In this document: positions 25,505 to 33,026 of the stretch, one piece after another
Numbering within the stretch: the first letter of the stretch is position 1
Layout of the letters: each line of letters begins with the position of its first letter
Origin: Bryobacterales bacterium
Lineage (GTDB): Bacteria > Acidobacteriota > Terriglobia > Bryobacterales > UBA6623
DNA length: 64,000 bases
Direction: 5' to 3'
Assembly (NCBI GenBank): GCA_022826925.1
Contig: JAJDTX010000094.1
Coordinates: 16,583-80,582, forward strand
Program-made: the position numbers and the translations under genes
The notes under the pieces: model-generated
The model's database searches: none
The model's input: only the letters and a program-made list of their open reading frames with translations
What the model was told of the DNA's origin: nothing

Positions 25505-27484
25505 ATGAACAACGTAGCGAGGCCGGCGGCGAACGCAGTGGCGTGGCGCGTGATCGCGCTGCTACTGCTCGCGGGAGGTGTCCTGCCCGCAGAAGATGCT
25601 GTGCATGCGGGCGAGTTTACCGTCGAGCATCCGACTCTGCACAATCTCGGTTTCGAGTGGGCCATCAGCGGAGATGATGACCGTGACGCCAGCGTTGCGG
25701 TGGCGTTTCGCAAGGCGGGGCAGGACGCGTGGCGCCAGGCACTGCCGCTGGTTCGCATCGGCGGCGAGCGCGTCTTCCGCACGCGCGAGAATCTGGACTA
25801 CACCGTGCCGGACGGCTTCGCCGGCAGCATTCTCAACCTCGAGCCGGGCACGGAGTACGAGTGCCGCTTCAAGCTCACCGATCCGGACGGCACGAGCGGG
25901 AAGGTCGAGCACTTGGTGCGAGTCACCACGCGCACCGAGCCGATGCCCTACGAGGGCGGGCGCGTGCTGCATGTCTACCCGCCCGACCACGAGGGCGACA
26001 AGCTGGAGCCGCACTTCACCAGCTTGCTGCAGGCCTATTACGGGGCGGGCTTGGGCGACTGGAACGTCGTCTGGGAGCGGCCGGTCAGCCCGGGCGATAC
26101 GATTCTCGTTCACGCCGGGCTGTACCGCAACGACCGGCTGAACTATGTCGATCCGATGATGACTCCGTTCGACGGCACGAACTGGCTCACCCTCAAGGGG
26201 ACTGCGGAAAAGCCGATCACGATCCGCGGGGCGGGCGACGGGGAAGCGGTATTCGACGGGGCGGGGAACCACCGGCTGTTCGATGTCAGCGCTTCAGCTC
26301 ACCACATCTTCGAAGGGCTGACGTTTCGCAACACGGACATCGCCATCTTCGCCGGTTTCAAGGGCGTTGCCGGGGCGCGGAACCTGACGGTGAAGAAGTG
26401 CCGCTTCGAAGACATCGGATTCGGCGTTTGGACCGAGTACGCGGGTTCGAGCGACTTTTACATCGCCGACAACATCTTTCTCGGCCGACCCGAGCAGCGC
26501 AACCTGCTGGTCGGCTGGACCGGGCCGCTTTGGCGCGGTGTCGGGCCTTATGGTTCCCATGAAGTGCGGAGCTATTACGCGGTCAAGGTCTACGGGCCCG
26601 GCCACGTTATCGCCCACAACGCCGTGGCCTACTTTCACGACGGCATCGGCATTTCGACCTACGGCACGCCCGAGGCCGATCCGGAGCGGCGGGCGTCCTC
26701 GATCGACATCTACAACAACGACATCCACATGTCGGGAGACGACTTCATCGAGACCGACGGCGGCGTCCACAACATCCGGGTATTCAACAACCGGGGCGTC
26801 AACGCCGCCCACGGAGGCTACAGTTCGCAGCCTGTCTTTGGTGGGCCGGCCTACTTTATCCGCAACCTCCTGTACCACGTGCCGAGCGGGGTCGCGTTCA
26901 AGTTTTCTGCCAAGGCGGCGGGCCTGTTCGCCTACCACAACACCATCATCGGCGAGCAGGTGGCGAGCGATCCCTCCTCGAACATGCACTACCGCAACAA
27001 CCTCTTCCTAGGCCGGGACACGCCTGGTCGCGGCGTGATGACGTGGTCGAACGCAGGCCAGACGTTCAGCTCGGATTACAACGGGTTCCGGCCCAACGCC
27101 GGCGTAAGGGAGCAGTATCGCTGGCGCGCTCCGGACGAGGGAGCGGTGCTTCCGGGTGCTCCAGCACCCGCCTGGCGGACGTTTTCCAGCCTGCGCGAGC
27201 TGCGGGCGGCCACCGGCCAGGAGCAGCACGGCCTTGAAGTCGACTTCGAAATCTTCGAGCGGATGATTCCTCCCGACCCGCAGCAAAGGCACGCGGTCTA
27301 CCACGCCCGGGAGCTGAATTTCCGACTCAGGCCCGGTAGCGCGGCCGTAGATGCCGGGGTTGTGATCCCGACCGTGAATGATGGGTTCGTCGGTGCCGCG
27401 CCGGATCTGGGGGCGTTGGAGGTGGGCGGGGACGAACCCCATTACGGTCCGCGCTGGCTGGCGAGCCAGCCGTTCTACCAATAG
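25505..27484 (+). CDS. Exported right-handed parallel beta-helix protein
   Basis: 659 aa from ATG 25505 with a signal peptide (about 1-32, ending AVHAGEF). Residues about 35-140 look like a fibronectin/purple-phosphatase-like beta-sandwich (FEWAISGDDDRDASVAVAFRK, LEPGTEYECRFKL). A parallel beta-helix follows from about 150 to 560, with typical rungs such as HHIFEGLTFRNTDIAIF, ARNLTVKKCRFEDIGFGVW, SSIDIYNNDIHMSGDDFIETD and NIRVFNNRGVN. The tail ends with LRPGSAAVDAG and APDLGALEV, common in pectate-lyase-like proteins. Likely a polysaccharide lyase or hydrolase; catalytic residues cannot be assigned. Co-directional with the DUF3604 gene, 56 bp away, and probably one transcript. Confidence 0.82.
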   Translation: MNNVARPAANAVAWRVIALLLLAGGVLPAEDAVHAGEFTVEHPTLHNLGFEWAISGDDDRDASVAVAFRKAGQDAWRQALPLVRIGGERVFRTRENLDYTVPDGFAGSILNLEPGTEYECRFKLTDPDGTSGKVEHLVRVTTRTEPMPYEGGRVLHVYPPDHEGDKLEPHFTSLLQAYYGAGLGDWNVVWERPVSPGDTILVHAGLYRNDRLNYVDPMMTPFDGTNWLTLKGTAEKPITIRGAGDGEAVFDGAGNHRLFDVSASAHHIFEGLTFRNTDIAIFAGFKGVAGARNLTVKKCRFEDIGFGVWTEYAGSSDFYIADNIFLGRPEQRNLLVGWTGPLWRGVGPYGSHEVRSYYAVKVYGPGHVIAHNAVAYFHDGIGISTYGTPEADPERRASSIDIYNNDIHMSGDDFIETDGGVHNIRVFNNRGVNAAHGGYSSQPVFGGPAYFIRNLLYHVPSGVAFKFSAKAAGLFAYHNTIIGEQVASDPSSNMHYRNNLFLGRDTPGRGVMTWSNAGQTFSSDYNGFRPNAGVREQYRWRAPDEGAVLPGAPAPAWRTFSSLRELRAATGQEQHGLEVDFEIFERMIPPDPQQRHAVYHARELNFRLRPGSAAVDAGVVIPTVNDGFVGAAPDLGALEVGGDEPHYGPRWLASQPFYQ

Positions 27485-27574
27485 CCCGGACAACCGCAGG
27501 AGGCGGCCAAGGTTGGCGTACGCAGCGATCAGACGGTCGAGGCCTGCCACCACCGGTCCGGTAAGCATCAAGCC

Positions 27575-28456
27575 ATGCGCCCAACCGACATAGATCGCTC
27601 TGCAGAGCCCAGCGGCGAGCGGCTTGCGCTCGATGCTAGCGATCCGGACTTGCGGAACGAACACCTAGCTCGCTATTGCTTTGCAGAGCCGCTGGCTCGC
27701 GGGCGGCGTGTCTTGGATGTCGGCTGCGGGGAGGGGTACGGGGCGCAGAGGCTTGTAGGAGAGAGCGCAGCCGTGTACGGCATGGACAATTCCGAGCAGG
27801 CTATTTCCCGTGCCCGGGCCAACTGTCCGGGAGTCGTTCTCGTGCGTGGAGATTGCGTGAAGCTGCCCTTTGCGGACGCATCGTTAGACCTTGTCACGGC
27901 CTTCGAGGTGATCGAACACCTGAACGGCTGGCGGGATCTCATCAGCGAAGCGGCACGGGTCTTGGACGCTTCCGGGGTCTTTGTGGTGTCAACTCCGAAC
28001 CGGGACTACTACCGGACCACCCGCGACGACCCGAATCCGTTCCACGTGCACGAGTTCGCGCACGAGGAATTCCATGCCGCGCTGATGGCCGCGTTTCCGT
28101 ACTGCACGGTCTTCTTGGAGAATCACGTTGGAGCGGTCTCGATCAGCTCGCCGAGTGCGGGAAAGACCACAGCGCACCTCGAGACTCGCGAAGCCGATCC
28201 GGCAGCGGCCCACTTCTTCGTCGCGGTTTGCTCAATGAGCCCGCTGAACGACCTGCAGGGTCTCGCGTTCCTGCCGAGCGACGCCAATCTGCTGCGGGAG
28301 CGGGAACTGCACATCGCCAAGCTGCGCGAATGGGTGGCTGCCCTGGAATCGCGGCATGAGCTGGTCGAACGCAAGATGAGCCGAGAACTCTCGCGATGGC
28401 CCTATCGCGTCCTCCGTCGCCTGCGGCTGGCGCCTAGGCTGCCGCGCAAGTGGTGA
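27575..28456 (+). CDS. Class I SAM-dependent methyltransferase
   Basis: 293 aa. SAM-binding motif I is VLDVGCGEGYGAQRL (about 47-61), the acidic residue of motif II is in YGMDNSEQAISRAR, and the LPFADASLDLVTAFEVIEHL block is typical of Methyltransf_11/UbiE-like enzymes. The C-terminal 60 residues are helical and basic (RELHIAKLREWVAALESRHELVERKMSREL), possibly a coiled coil, as seen in methyltransferases of surface-glycan clusters. It overlaps no neighbour and converges on another methyltransferase 30 bp away. Substrate unknown. Confidence 0.85.
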   Translation: MRPTDIDRSAEPSGERLALDASDPDLRNEHLARYCFAEPLARGRRVLDVGCGEGYGAQRLVGESAAVYGMDNSEQAISRARANCPGVVLVRGDCVKLPFADASLDLVTAFEVIEHLNGWRDLISEAARVLDASGVFVVSTPNRDYYRTTRDDPNPFHVHEFAHEEFHAALMAAFPYCTVFLENHVGAVSISSPSAGKTTAHLETREADPAAAHFFVAVCSMSPLNDLQGLAFLPSDANLLRERELHIAKLREWVAALESRHELVERKMSRELSRWPYRVLRRLRLAPRLPRKW

Positions 28457-28486
28457 GCGGGCGAACATGATCGCAGCTGAATAGCG

Positions 28487-29155
28487 CTACGGCTTGTAGA
28501 ACCACAGCCAGTGGTACTGAGTTCCGGCCCCCGCGCTGCGGCGAAGCTCGAAACCATGCCGCTTGGCCATCGTGGCGGCTTGGATTTCGGAAACACTGGC
28601 GCCGAGCCAAGTGTCGCGACCATTCTGGAGCAGGTTAGACCCTTGATACCCCTGCACTTGGAACTTAAAAGTTGATCCTCTGCGCAAGCATTGGCTTACG
28701 GCGCCGACATAGCTGTCGATGACTGCCCGGCTGGGGATATGTTGGAACACGATGAACGAGTAGGCGAAGTCGAAGTCTAGGTCCCCGAGCACCCGCAGGT
28801 CCTTGCCCGAGTTGTGGTAGACGTGGGCGTTTGGCGTGTTCCGTAGGAACTGCTTGGCTCGTCGCACCATCTCTTCACTGACATCGACGCCGTGCACCTC
28901 TCCGAACGTCGCCGCAAGCGCCCTAGTCATGCGTCCGACGCCACAGCCGATCTCCAAGACCCGCATTCGGGCCGGGTCACGTCCCTGGCAGACTGCGTCC
29001 ATGTCGTTGAGAATGTGGTCGCGGACGTTCTCTTCTCCGGTAGCGAAGAACTCCTTTTCGTCCCAACCTGACCGAGCGGTATTGACGAAGTGCATTGCGT
29101 CCGTGCGGGCGCGACGGTCCCAATCTCTGCGCATCTTGCGCGTCAAGTCTGCCAT
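28487..29155 (-). CDS. Class I SAM-dependent methyltransferase
   Basis: 222 aa from ATG 29155 (MADLTRKMRRDWDRRAR). Motif I is RVLEIGCGVGRMTRALA, motif II VHGVDVSEEMVRRAKQFL, and motif IV DFDFAYSFIVFQHIP. The opening W-D-x-R-A-R/K plus the FFATGEENV block is common in a family of small glycan-cluster methyltransferases. The frame stays open to 29560, but the upstream 135 residues are Pro/Arg/Ser-rich and look non-coding apart from a short protein-like stretch next to the Met (NVTITGWYLLFSRILSSLQ). The real start could therefore be somewhat earlier. Confidence 0.8.
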   Translation of the reverse strand: MADLTRKMRRDWDRRARTDAMHFVNTARSGWDEKEFFATGEENVRDHILNDMDAVCQGRDPARMRVLEIGCGVGRMTRALAATFGEVHGVDVSEEMVRRAKQFLRNTPNAHVYHNSGKDLRVLGDLDFDFAYSFIVFQHIPSRAVIDSYVGAVSQCLRRGSTFKFQVQGYQGSNLLQNGRDTWLGASVSEIQAATMAKRHGFELRRSAGAGTQYHWLWFYKP

Positions 29156-29772
29156 CTGCAGGCTGCTGAGGATTCGGCTGAACAAGAGATACCAACCGGT
29201 GATAGTGACATTATGTGCGACATGGTCTGGGGCATCGTGCCATGACCACGGGCGCCTCCCTTGCCCAGATTGAGACGGTTTGTAGAGATTGATTCCAGTT
29301 TCCACGTCTTGGAACCACCGAGCGCTTTCTTGAGAGCCGGTTGCGGGTCCGCCGGGCGGTGGCGATCTGGGAGGCGGTGGAGAACACGTACGCCACGAGG
29401 GGGCCGATTGCGAGACCGCCCTCGAGGATTGTGTGGAAGCCGCCGACGACCGCGGACGGGAGATGGGGGGAGGGAGGCTAGGGTCTTCTTGCGGATGCGC
29501 TTGTCCTCGCGCTAGATCTGGAGAGGAAGGATGGCGCGTTCGAGGGCTCCGTCGGGCCACTTTCGACCTGGAAGGACATGGGCGGCAGATACGGAAACGG
29601 CGGAGGAGAGTGTGGCAGGCAATGCGTGAGTGCGAAACTTCGAGAGTATTGCACCGACCTTCGCGATGGGAACAATACGTCAGCTAGCGTGCCTTCGGAG
29701 CGAAACAAGCCCTTTGTTTTCAACTGGTCATCGGCCGATTAGTTTTGTGAAGTCCCCGGTAAGAGTAGCCAT
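29156..29772. other. Gene-free, compositionally odd stretch
   Basis: About 600 bp with lower GC and purine-rich runs (for example around 29459-29482 and 29581-29612) and no convincing reading frame on either strand. It lies upstream of both the minus-strand methyltransferase and the plus-strand Spy-like gene. It may hold a decayed gene or a promoter region; no repeat, tRNA or transposase remnant was recognised. Confidence 0.45.
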
Positions 29773-29801
29773 TTGACTTGCGGTGGTGCACTCCTTATAA
29801 A
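29773..29801 (+). promoter_or_regulatory. Sigma70-like promoter of Spy-like gene
   Basis: TTGACT at 29773-29778, a 17-bp spacer and TATAAA at 29796-29801: a near-consensus promoter. Transcription would be expected to start at about 29808, exactly the A of the ATG, giving a leaderless mRNA. The purine-rich AAGAGG would then lie upstream of the transcript. Confidence 0.6.
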
Positions 29802-29807
29802 GAGGCC

Positions 29808-30524
29808 ATGGACTCCTTCAGAACCCCCATCGTCTTGGTTGCAGTGCTGTGTTGCGGGACCGCGGTTGGCCAGCAGGTCACGTATATCGCCGATCCCGGT
29901 GCCGGAGGCGCCACCAGTGATAGCGATCCTGGCTACGGGTACCATTCTCGGCTCCAAGAGATGATCAGCCTCACTGATGAACAACAAGAGCAGGTCTCGA
30001 GCATCAACTATGCTCTCGAAGATGCCCTGTTTCCCATAACGCTAGAAGCGTTCCAGAAATACTGGGAGCTTGGGCGTGCATTTCGTGCTGAGCCACCGGA
30101 CGAGGCGACTGTCAAGATGCTCGTGGCTGATTTCGAGCGTATCGAGGGGAGGGTGGACAGCGTGACATCGGAGCACCGGAAGATGGCTCGCGCGATTTTG
30201 AACTGGCAGCAGCTTATCGTGCTCGGGAGCCTAGAGGCAGCCCTTGAGCAATATTGGGCAGCTCAGGAAGCGATTCAACTCAACCTCATCGCTCCGCAGG
30301 ACTTTCTTGGGCCTGGGGGCTTCCTTGGGCCAGGAGACATCTTTAGGGGAGGGGGCTTCATTCCTTTCGGGGCCAGGGTTGCGTTGTTTCCCGAGCGCAG
30401 GAATGCGGCGCCCCGCCAACCCGGCACCGAAACGACCTTGGACCCAGTCCGCTTGAGTCAGCGACTGGCCAGGCTGCTTGCTGGGCAGCAGATCGCGGAG
30501 AGGGCTGTCAAGCGAGCACGCTGA
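29808..30524 (+). CDS. Secreted Spy/CpxP-like LTxxQ protein
   Basis: 238 aa from ATG 29808 (MDSFRTPIVLVAVLCCGTAVGQQ). A signal peptide ends after about 20 residues. The mature part has an LTxxQ-type motif (SLTDEQQEQVSSINYALED) followed by long amphipathic helices (FQKYWELGRAFRA, FERIEGRVDSVTSEHRKMARAILNWQQLIVLGSLEAA), as in Spy/CpxP periplasmic chaperones and heavy-metal-sensor partners. A Gly/Pro/Phe-rich stretch with two GPGGFLGPG-like repeats lies at about 165-185, and a basic tail follows. Function inferred only from the motif and helical pattern; no two-component genes are adjacent. Confidence 0.65.
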   Translation: MDSFRTPIVLVAVLCCGTAVGQQVTYIADPGAGGATSDSDPGYGYHSRLQEMISLTDEQQEQVSSINYALEDALFPITLEAFQKYWELGRAFRAEPPDEATVKMLVADFERIEGRVDSVTSEHRKMARAILNWQQLIVLGSLEAALEQYWAAQEAIQLNLIAPQDFLGPGGFLGPGDIFRGGGFIPFGARVALFPERRNAAPRQPGTETTLDPVRLSQRLARLLAGQQIAERAVKRAR

Positions 30525-30693
30525 GATCGTGTCCAGCGCCATGGGTCGGCCATGGCAGTTGTACGCCAAGTTATTTCGAGGGGTGATTTCCAGATCGTTT
30601 CGGCAGTAGTGGTGAAGGTCTCTCAAGTCCGCTCCTTAGTCCCGGCCAGCGGGGCTAAGCGGTGCCTTGCGCTGCGATCTTGAGTCGGCCGGT

Positions 30694-31014
30694 TCACTCC
30701 AAGCTGGACTCCCGAATGACAATATCCACGTCGCGTCCTAGCCTTGCGAGGAGGCGCAAGAGGCGCTCCAACGAGTACTCGCGGAAATTCCCCCGAAGCA
30801 GGCGCGATACATCGGGTTGAGACAGCCCGAGCAGTTTTGCCGCCTCGACCTGTTTGAGTCGGCGCTCTCGAATAATCTTGTCGATCCGGGCGACGAGCTC
30901 GGCCTTGAGCATATGCGCGTCAGCATCTGGCAATCCCAAGTCAGCGAATACGTTTCCGCTGCTCCGTTCGATCTCGACACATTCGGTCCGCATCAATCTG
31001 CCGCGAGCCGCCAT
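30694..31014 (-). CDS. XRE-family antitoxin-like regulator (HigA2 type)
   Basis: 106 aa. The N-terminal block SSGNVFADLGLPDADAHMLKAELVARI followed by an HTH (LKQVEAAKLLGLSQPDVSRLLRGNF) and LERLLRLLARLGRDVDIVI is characteristic of the HTH_37/HigA2-like antitoxins paired with HigB/Gp49 toxins. No HigB-like frame precedes or follows it. It lies directly behind a truncated PIN toxin, so it is an orphan antitoxin or a stand-alone regulator. It has its own promoter (31020-31049) that places transcription start at the ATG. An internal Met at 30993 is an alternative start. Confidence 0.82.
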   Translation of the reverse strand: MAARGRLMRTECVEIERSSGNVFADLGLPDADAHMLKAELVARIDKIIRERRLKQVEAAKLLGLSQPDVSRLLRGNFREYSLERLLRLLARLGRDVDIVIRESSLE

Positions 31015-31019
31015 GTCGC

Positions 31020-31049
31020 ATTATGGTGGTTCCGCCATACACCTGTCAG
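31020..31049 (-). promoter_or_regulatory. Sigma70-like promoter of XRE gene
   Basis: Read on the minus strand: CTGACA at 31049-31044, an 18-bp spacer and CATAAT at 31025-31020. Expected start of transcription is about 31013, at the start codon (31014-31012), implying a leaderless mRNA. The -35 overlaps the 3' end of the PIN remnant. Confidence 0.5.
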
Positions 31050-31297
31050 TGCCGATTCCTGGCGAGCAAAATTGTGGTCGGAACCTCCCATATCTGCGGT
31101 CCGAGGCCTGGCCCGGACCTCAGACGATGCTGGGGCCTCTCGACGAACTGAATCGGGCCTGAACCCAACCGCCGAACGGCATCTCGCATCATTGCGCCCC
31201 AGAATGCGAGCCGGTGTTCGTGCCGGTCGCCTGAATCGCGATCCACTGCACAGATGAGGATGTTGGTATCGAGGCAGAACCGGCCCCTAGCGGTCAT
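31046..31297 (-). pseudogene. Truncated PIN-domain (VapC-like) toxin
   Basis: 83 codons from ATG 31297, which overlaps the antitoxin gene by 11 nt in the usual TA arrangement. The first 30 residues are a normal VapC N-terminus (RFCLDTNILICAVDRDSGDRHEH, with the first catalytic Asp in LDTN). After about residue 40 the sequence no longer resembles the family (Gly/Pro/Arg-rich, no second acidic motif), and it stops at about 60% of the usual ~135 aa. It is probably a deletion or frameshift remnant without nuclease activity. Confidence 0.65.
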
Positions 31298-31532
31298 AGA
31301 GTTCCTCGCGGTTTGCGCGCAGGCCGCCAACTCTGGCACCCTCGTCCAAGAATGCCATCTTCCGCCGATATGCAGCCGCCCATTCGGGGCCGACCATCCG
31401 ATCCGCGCAGTGAGGCGTCAGCTTGGCGATGGGTCGGCCCCGACGGGTCATGTCGAAACTCTCTCCCTGTTCCACTACGTTGACCAGCTCCGAGAACTCT
31501 TTGCTGGCGATCGCCAACGAAATCTCACGCAC
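31287..31532 (-). CDS. Phd/YefM-type antitoxin
   Basis: 81 aa from GTG 31532, with AAGGA about ten bases upstream. The pattern EISLAIASKEFSELVNVVEQGESFDMTRRGRPIAKLTP is the Phd/YefM fold (prevent-host-death family): an N-terminal DNA-binding unit that dimerises, then a flexible toxin-neutralising tail (AAYRRKMAFLDEGARVGG). It overlaps the PIN remnant by 11 nt. Since the toxin is truncated, the antitoxin may survive as a repressor or as protection against a toxin elsewhere. Confidence 0.8.
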   Translation of the reverse strand: MREISLAIASKEFSELVNVVEQGESFDMTRRGRPIAKLTPHCADRMVGPEWAAAYRRKMAFLDEGARVGGLRANREELYDR

Positions 31533-31639
31533 GACACAACATCCTTATTGCGATTGAGATTTGAGGCGGCCGTCCCCTTGCAATCTGCTCCATGGACCGG
31601 CCTGTCGCGCGGGCTCGGCCGACCGCAACACGGCTGTCC

Positions 31640-33016
31640 TCAAGCGAACAGCTCGCGCACGACCCGGTTGGCGAGCATGCGGGTGGGCGAAAAGATCTCG
31701 ATGTAGTGGTACACCCGCCCGGAGGGGGTCTCCTTGATGCTCTTCGTCCAGTCGATCCCCATGGCGGCATAGATGGTGGTCACCATGTCTTCCGGATAGA
31801 CGGGACGGTTCCCGCTCCATCCGAAGTCAGTGATCTCCGCGCCTGAGTCGTTGGTTGCGCCCAGCACCTGCCCGGGCACTACGCCGCCGCCCGCGAACAG
31901 CCCGGTGAAGGCGTACTGGTAGTGGTCGCGGCCGGCGATGTTCGTCAGCGCCCCCGGCGTCCTCCCGAACTCGCCGGCGCACACCACCAGCGTCTCGTCC
32001 AAGACCGATGTGCCGTCGTCGCGCTTGGTCTGGTCGAGATCGTCCAGAAGTTGGCTCAGCGCGGTATCGAGTTCCTTGGAGCGCTGGTAGAAATTACCCT
32101 GCTCGTAGATCGAGCCGTGGTGGTCCCAGTCCTCGTGGGTAAGGAAGATGAAGTGCGTCCCGGCGTCGGCCACCACCAAGTTGCGCGCCAGCACGAAGGA
32201 GTCGCCGACCGGGTTGCTGCCGTAGCGCGCCTTGTCTTCGGCGGAAATGCTGAATATGCCGGCGCTGCGCGGGTCCGACATGATCTCCACGGCGCCTTCG
32301 TAGTGGTTGTGAAAGTCCCGGTACGCCTTCCTCTCCAGCGCCGGGTCGGCGCGCACGCGGCCGTCAAACCGCTGCAGCAGCTCCCAGCGGCGCTTGAAGT
32401 TGGGCAGGTCCTCTTCGCGGGGCGCCAGCGAAGAGATGTCCGAGGAGGTGTTGACATGGAACGGCGTGTATGTCGCCGGCAGGAATCCCGAGCCGATCAA
32501 TCCGACCTGCGGAAACGTGTTGAAGCCTACGAAAGGCGGCAGGCAATCGCCCGGCTTGCGTCGCGTGGCGTACTCGTAGGCCACCACCGAGCCGACGCCC
32601 GGCAGTTCCGGCGCTAGCGCCGGGTTGTGCTGGTGGCCGGTCTGCATGTAGTACTGCCCGCGGCCGTGCTGGCTCTCCCAGGTCGCCATGGACCGCATCA
32701 GCGAGTACTTGTCCCGGCGCTTGGCCAGTTCCGGGTACAGCCCCATGGGCCACTTGCCGACGCCGGGAAGCTTCTGCACGGCGAAGTCCTCGGGCGTCCA
32801 CGGCCCTTCCTTGAAGTCCCAGCCGTCCACGTGCGACGGGCCTCCCTCCAGCATCACGAAGATGCAGAAGCGCGCCTTGCCCTCCGCCGGTGCCGTCGTT
32901 CCCGTGGCCCTTGCCTTCGGCTGCACCACCGGCAGGAAGTGGTAGCCCGTCACGGCGACCGAGCCGATGCGCATGACTTCGCGCCGGGTCAGGAAGTGGT
33001 CTTCGAATCGTGCCAC
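31640..33016 (-). CDS. Tat-exported DUF1501 protein
   Basis: 458 aa. N-terminal twin-arginine motif TRREVMRIGSVAVTG (Arg11-Arg12). The body is a DUF1501 domain, a sulfatase/alkaline-phosphatase-like fold: FVMLEGGPSHVDGWDFK near the start, LARNLVVADAGTHFIFLTHEDWDHHGS, LDETLVVCAGEFGRTP, then GRDHYQY and GAEITDFGWSG. These proteins are nearly always next to DUF1549/DUF1553 genes in Planctomycetes and Acidobacteria, as here: the start is 10 bp after the DUF1549/1553 gene. The exact substrate is unknown; hydrolysis of a phospho- or sulfo-ester outside the cytoplasm is a reasonable guess. Confidence 0.88.
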   Translation of the reverse strand: MARFEDHFLTRREVMRIGSVAVTGYHFLPVVQPKARATGTTAPAEGKARFCIFVMLEGGPSHVDGWDFKEGPWTPEDFAVQKLPGVGKWPMGLYPELAKRRDKYSLMRSMATWESQHGRGQYYMQTGHQHNPALAPELPGVGSVVAYEYATRRKPGDCLPPFVGFNTFPQVGLIGSGFLPATYTPFHVNTSSDISSLAPREEDLPNFKRRWELLQRFDGRVRADPALERKAYRDFHNHYEGAVEIMSDPRSAGIFSISAEDKARYGSNPVGDSFVLARNLVVADAGTHFIFLTHEDWDHHGSIYEQGNFYQRSKELDTALSQLLDDLDQTKRDDGTSVLDETLVVCAGEFGRTPGALTNIAGRDHYQYAFTGLFAGGGVVPGQVLGATNDSGAEITDFGWSGNRPVYPEDMVTTIYAAMGIDWTKSIKETPSGRVYHYIEIFSPTRMLANRVVRELFA

Positions 33017-33026
33017 GCGACTGCTC

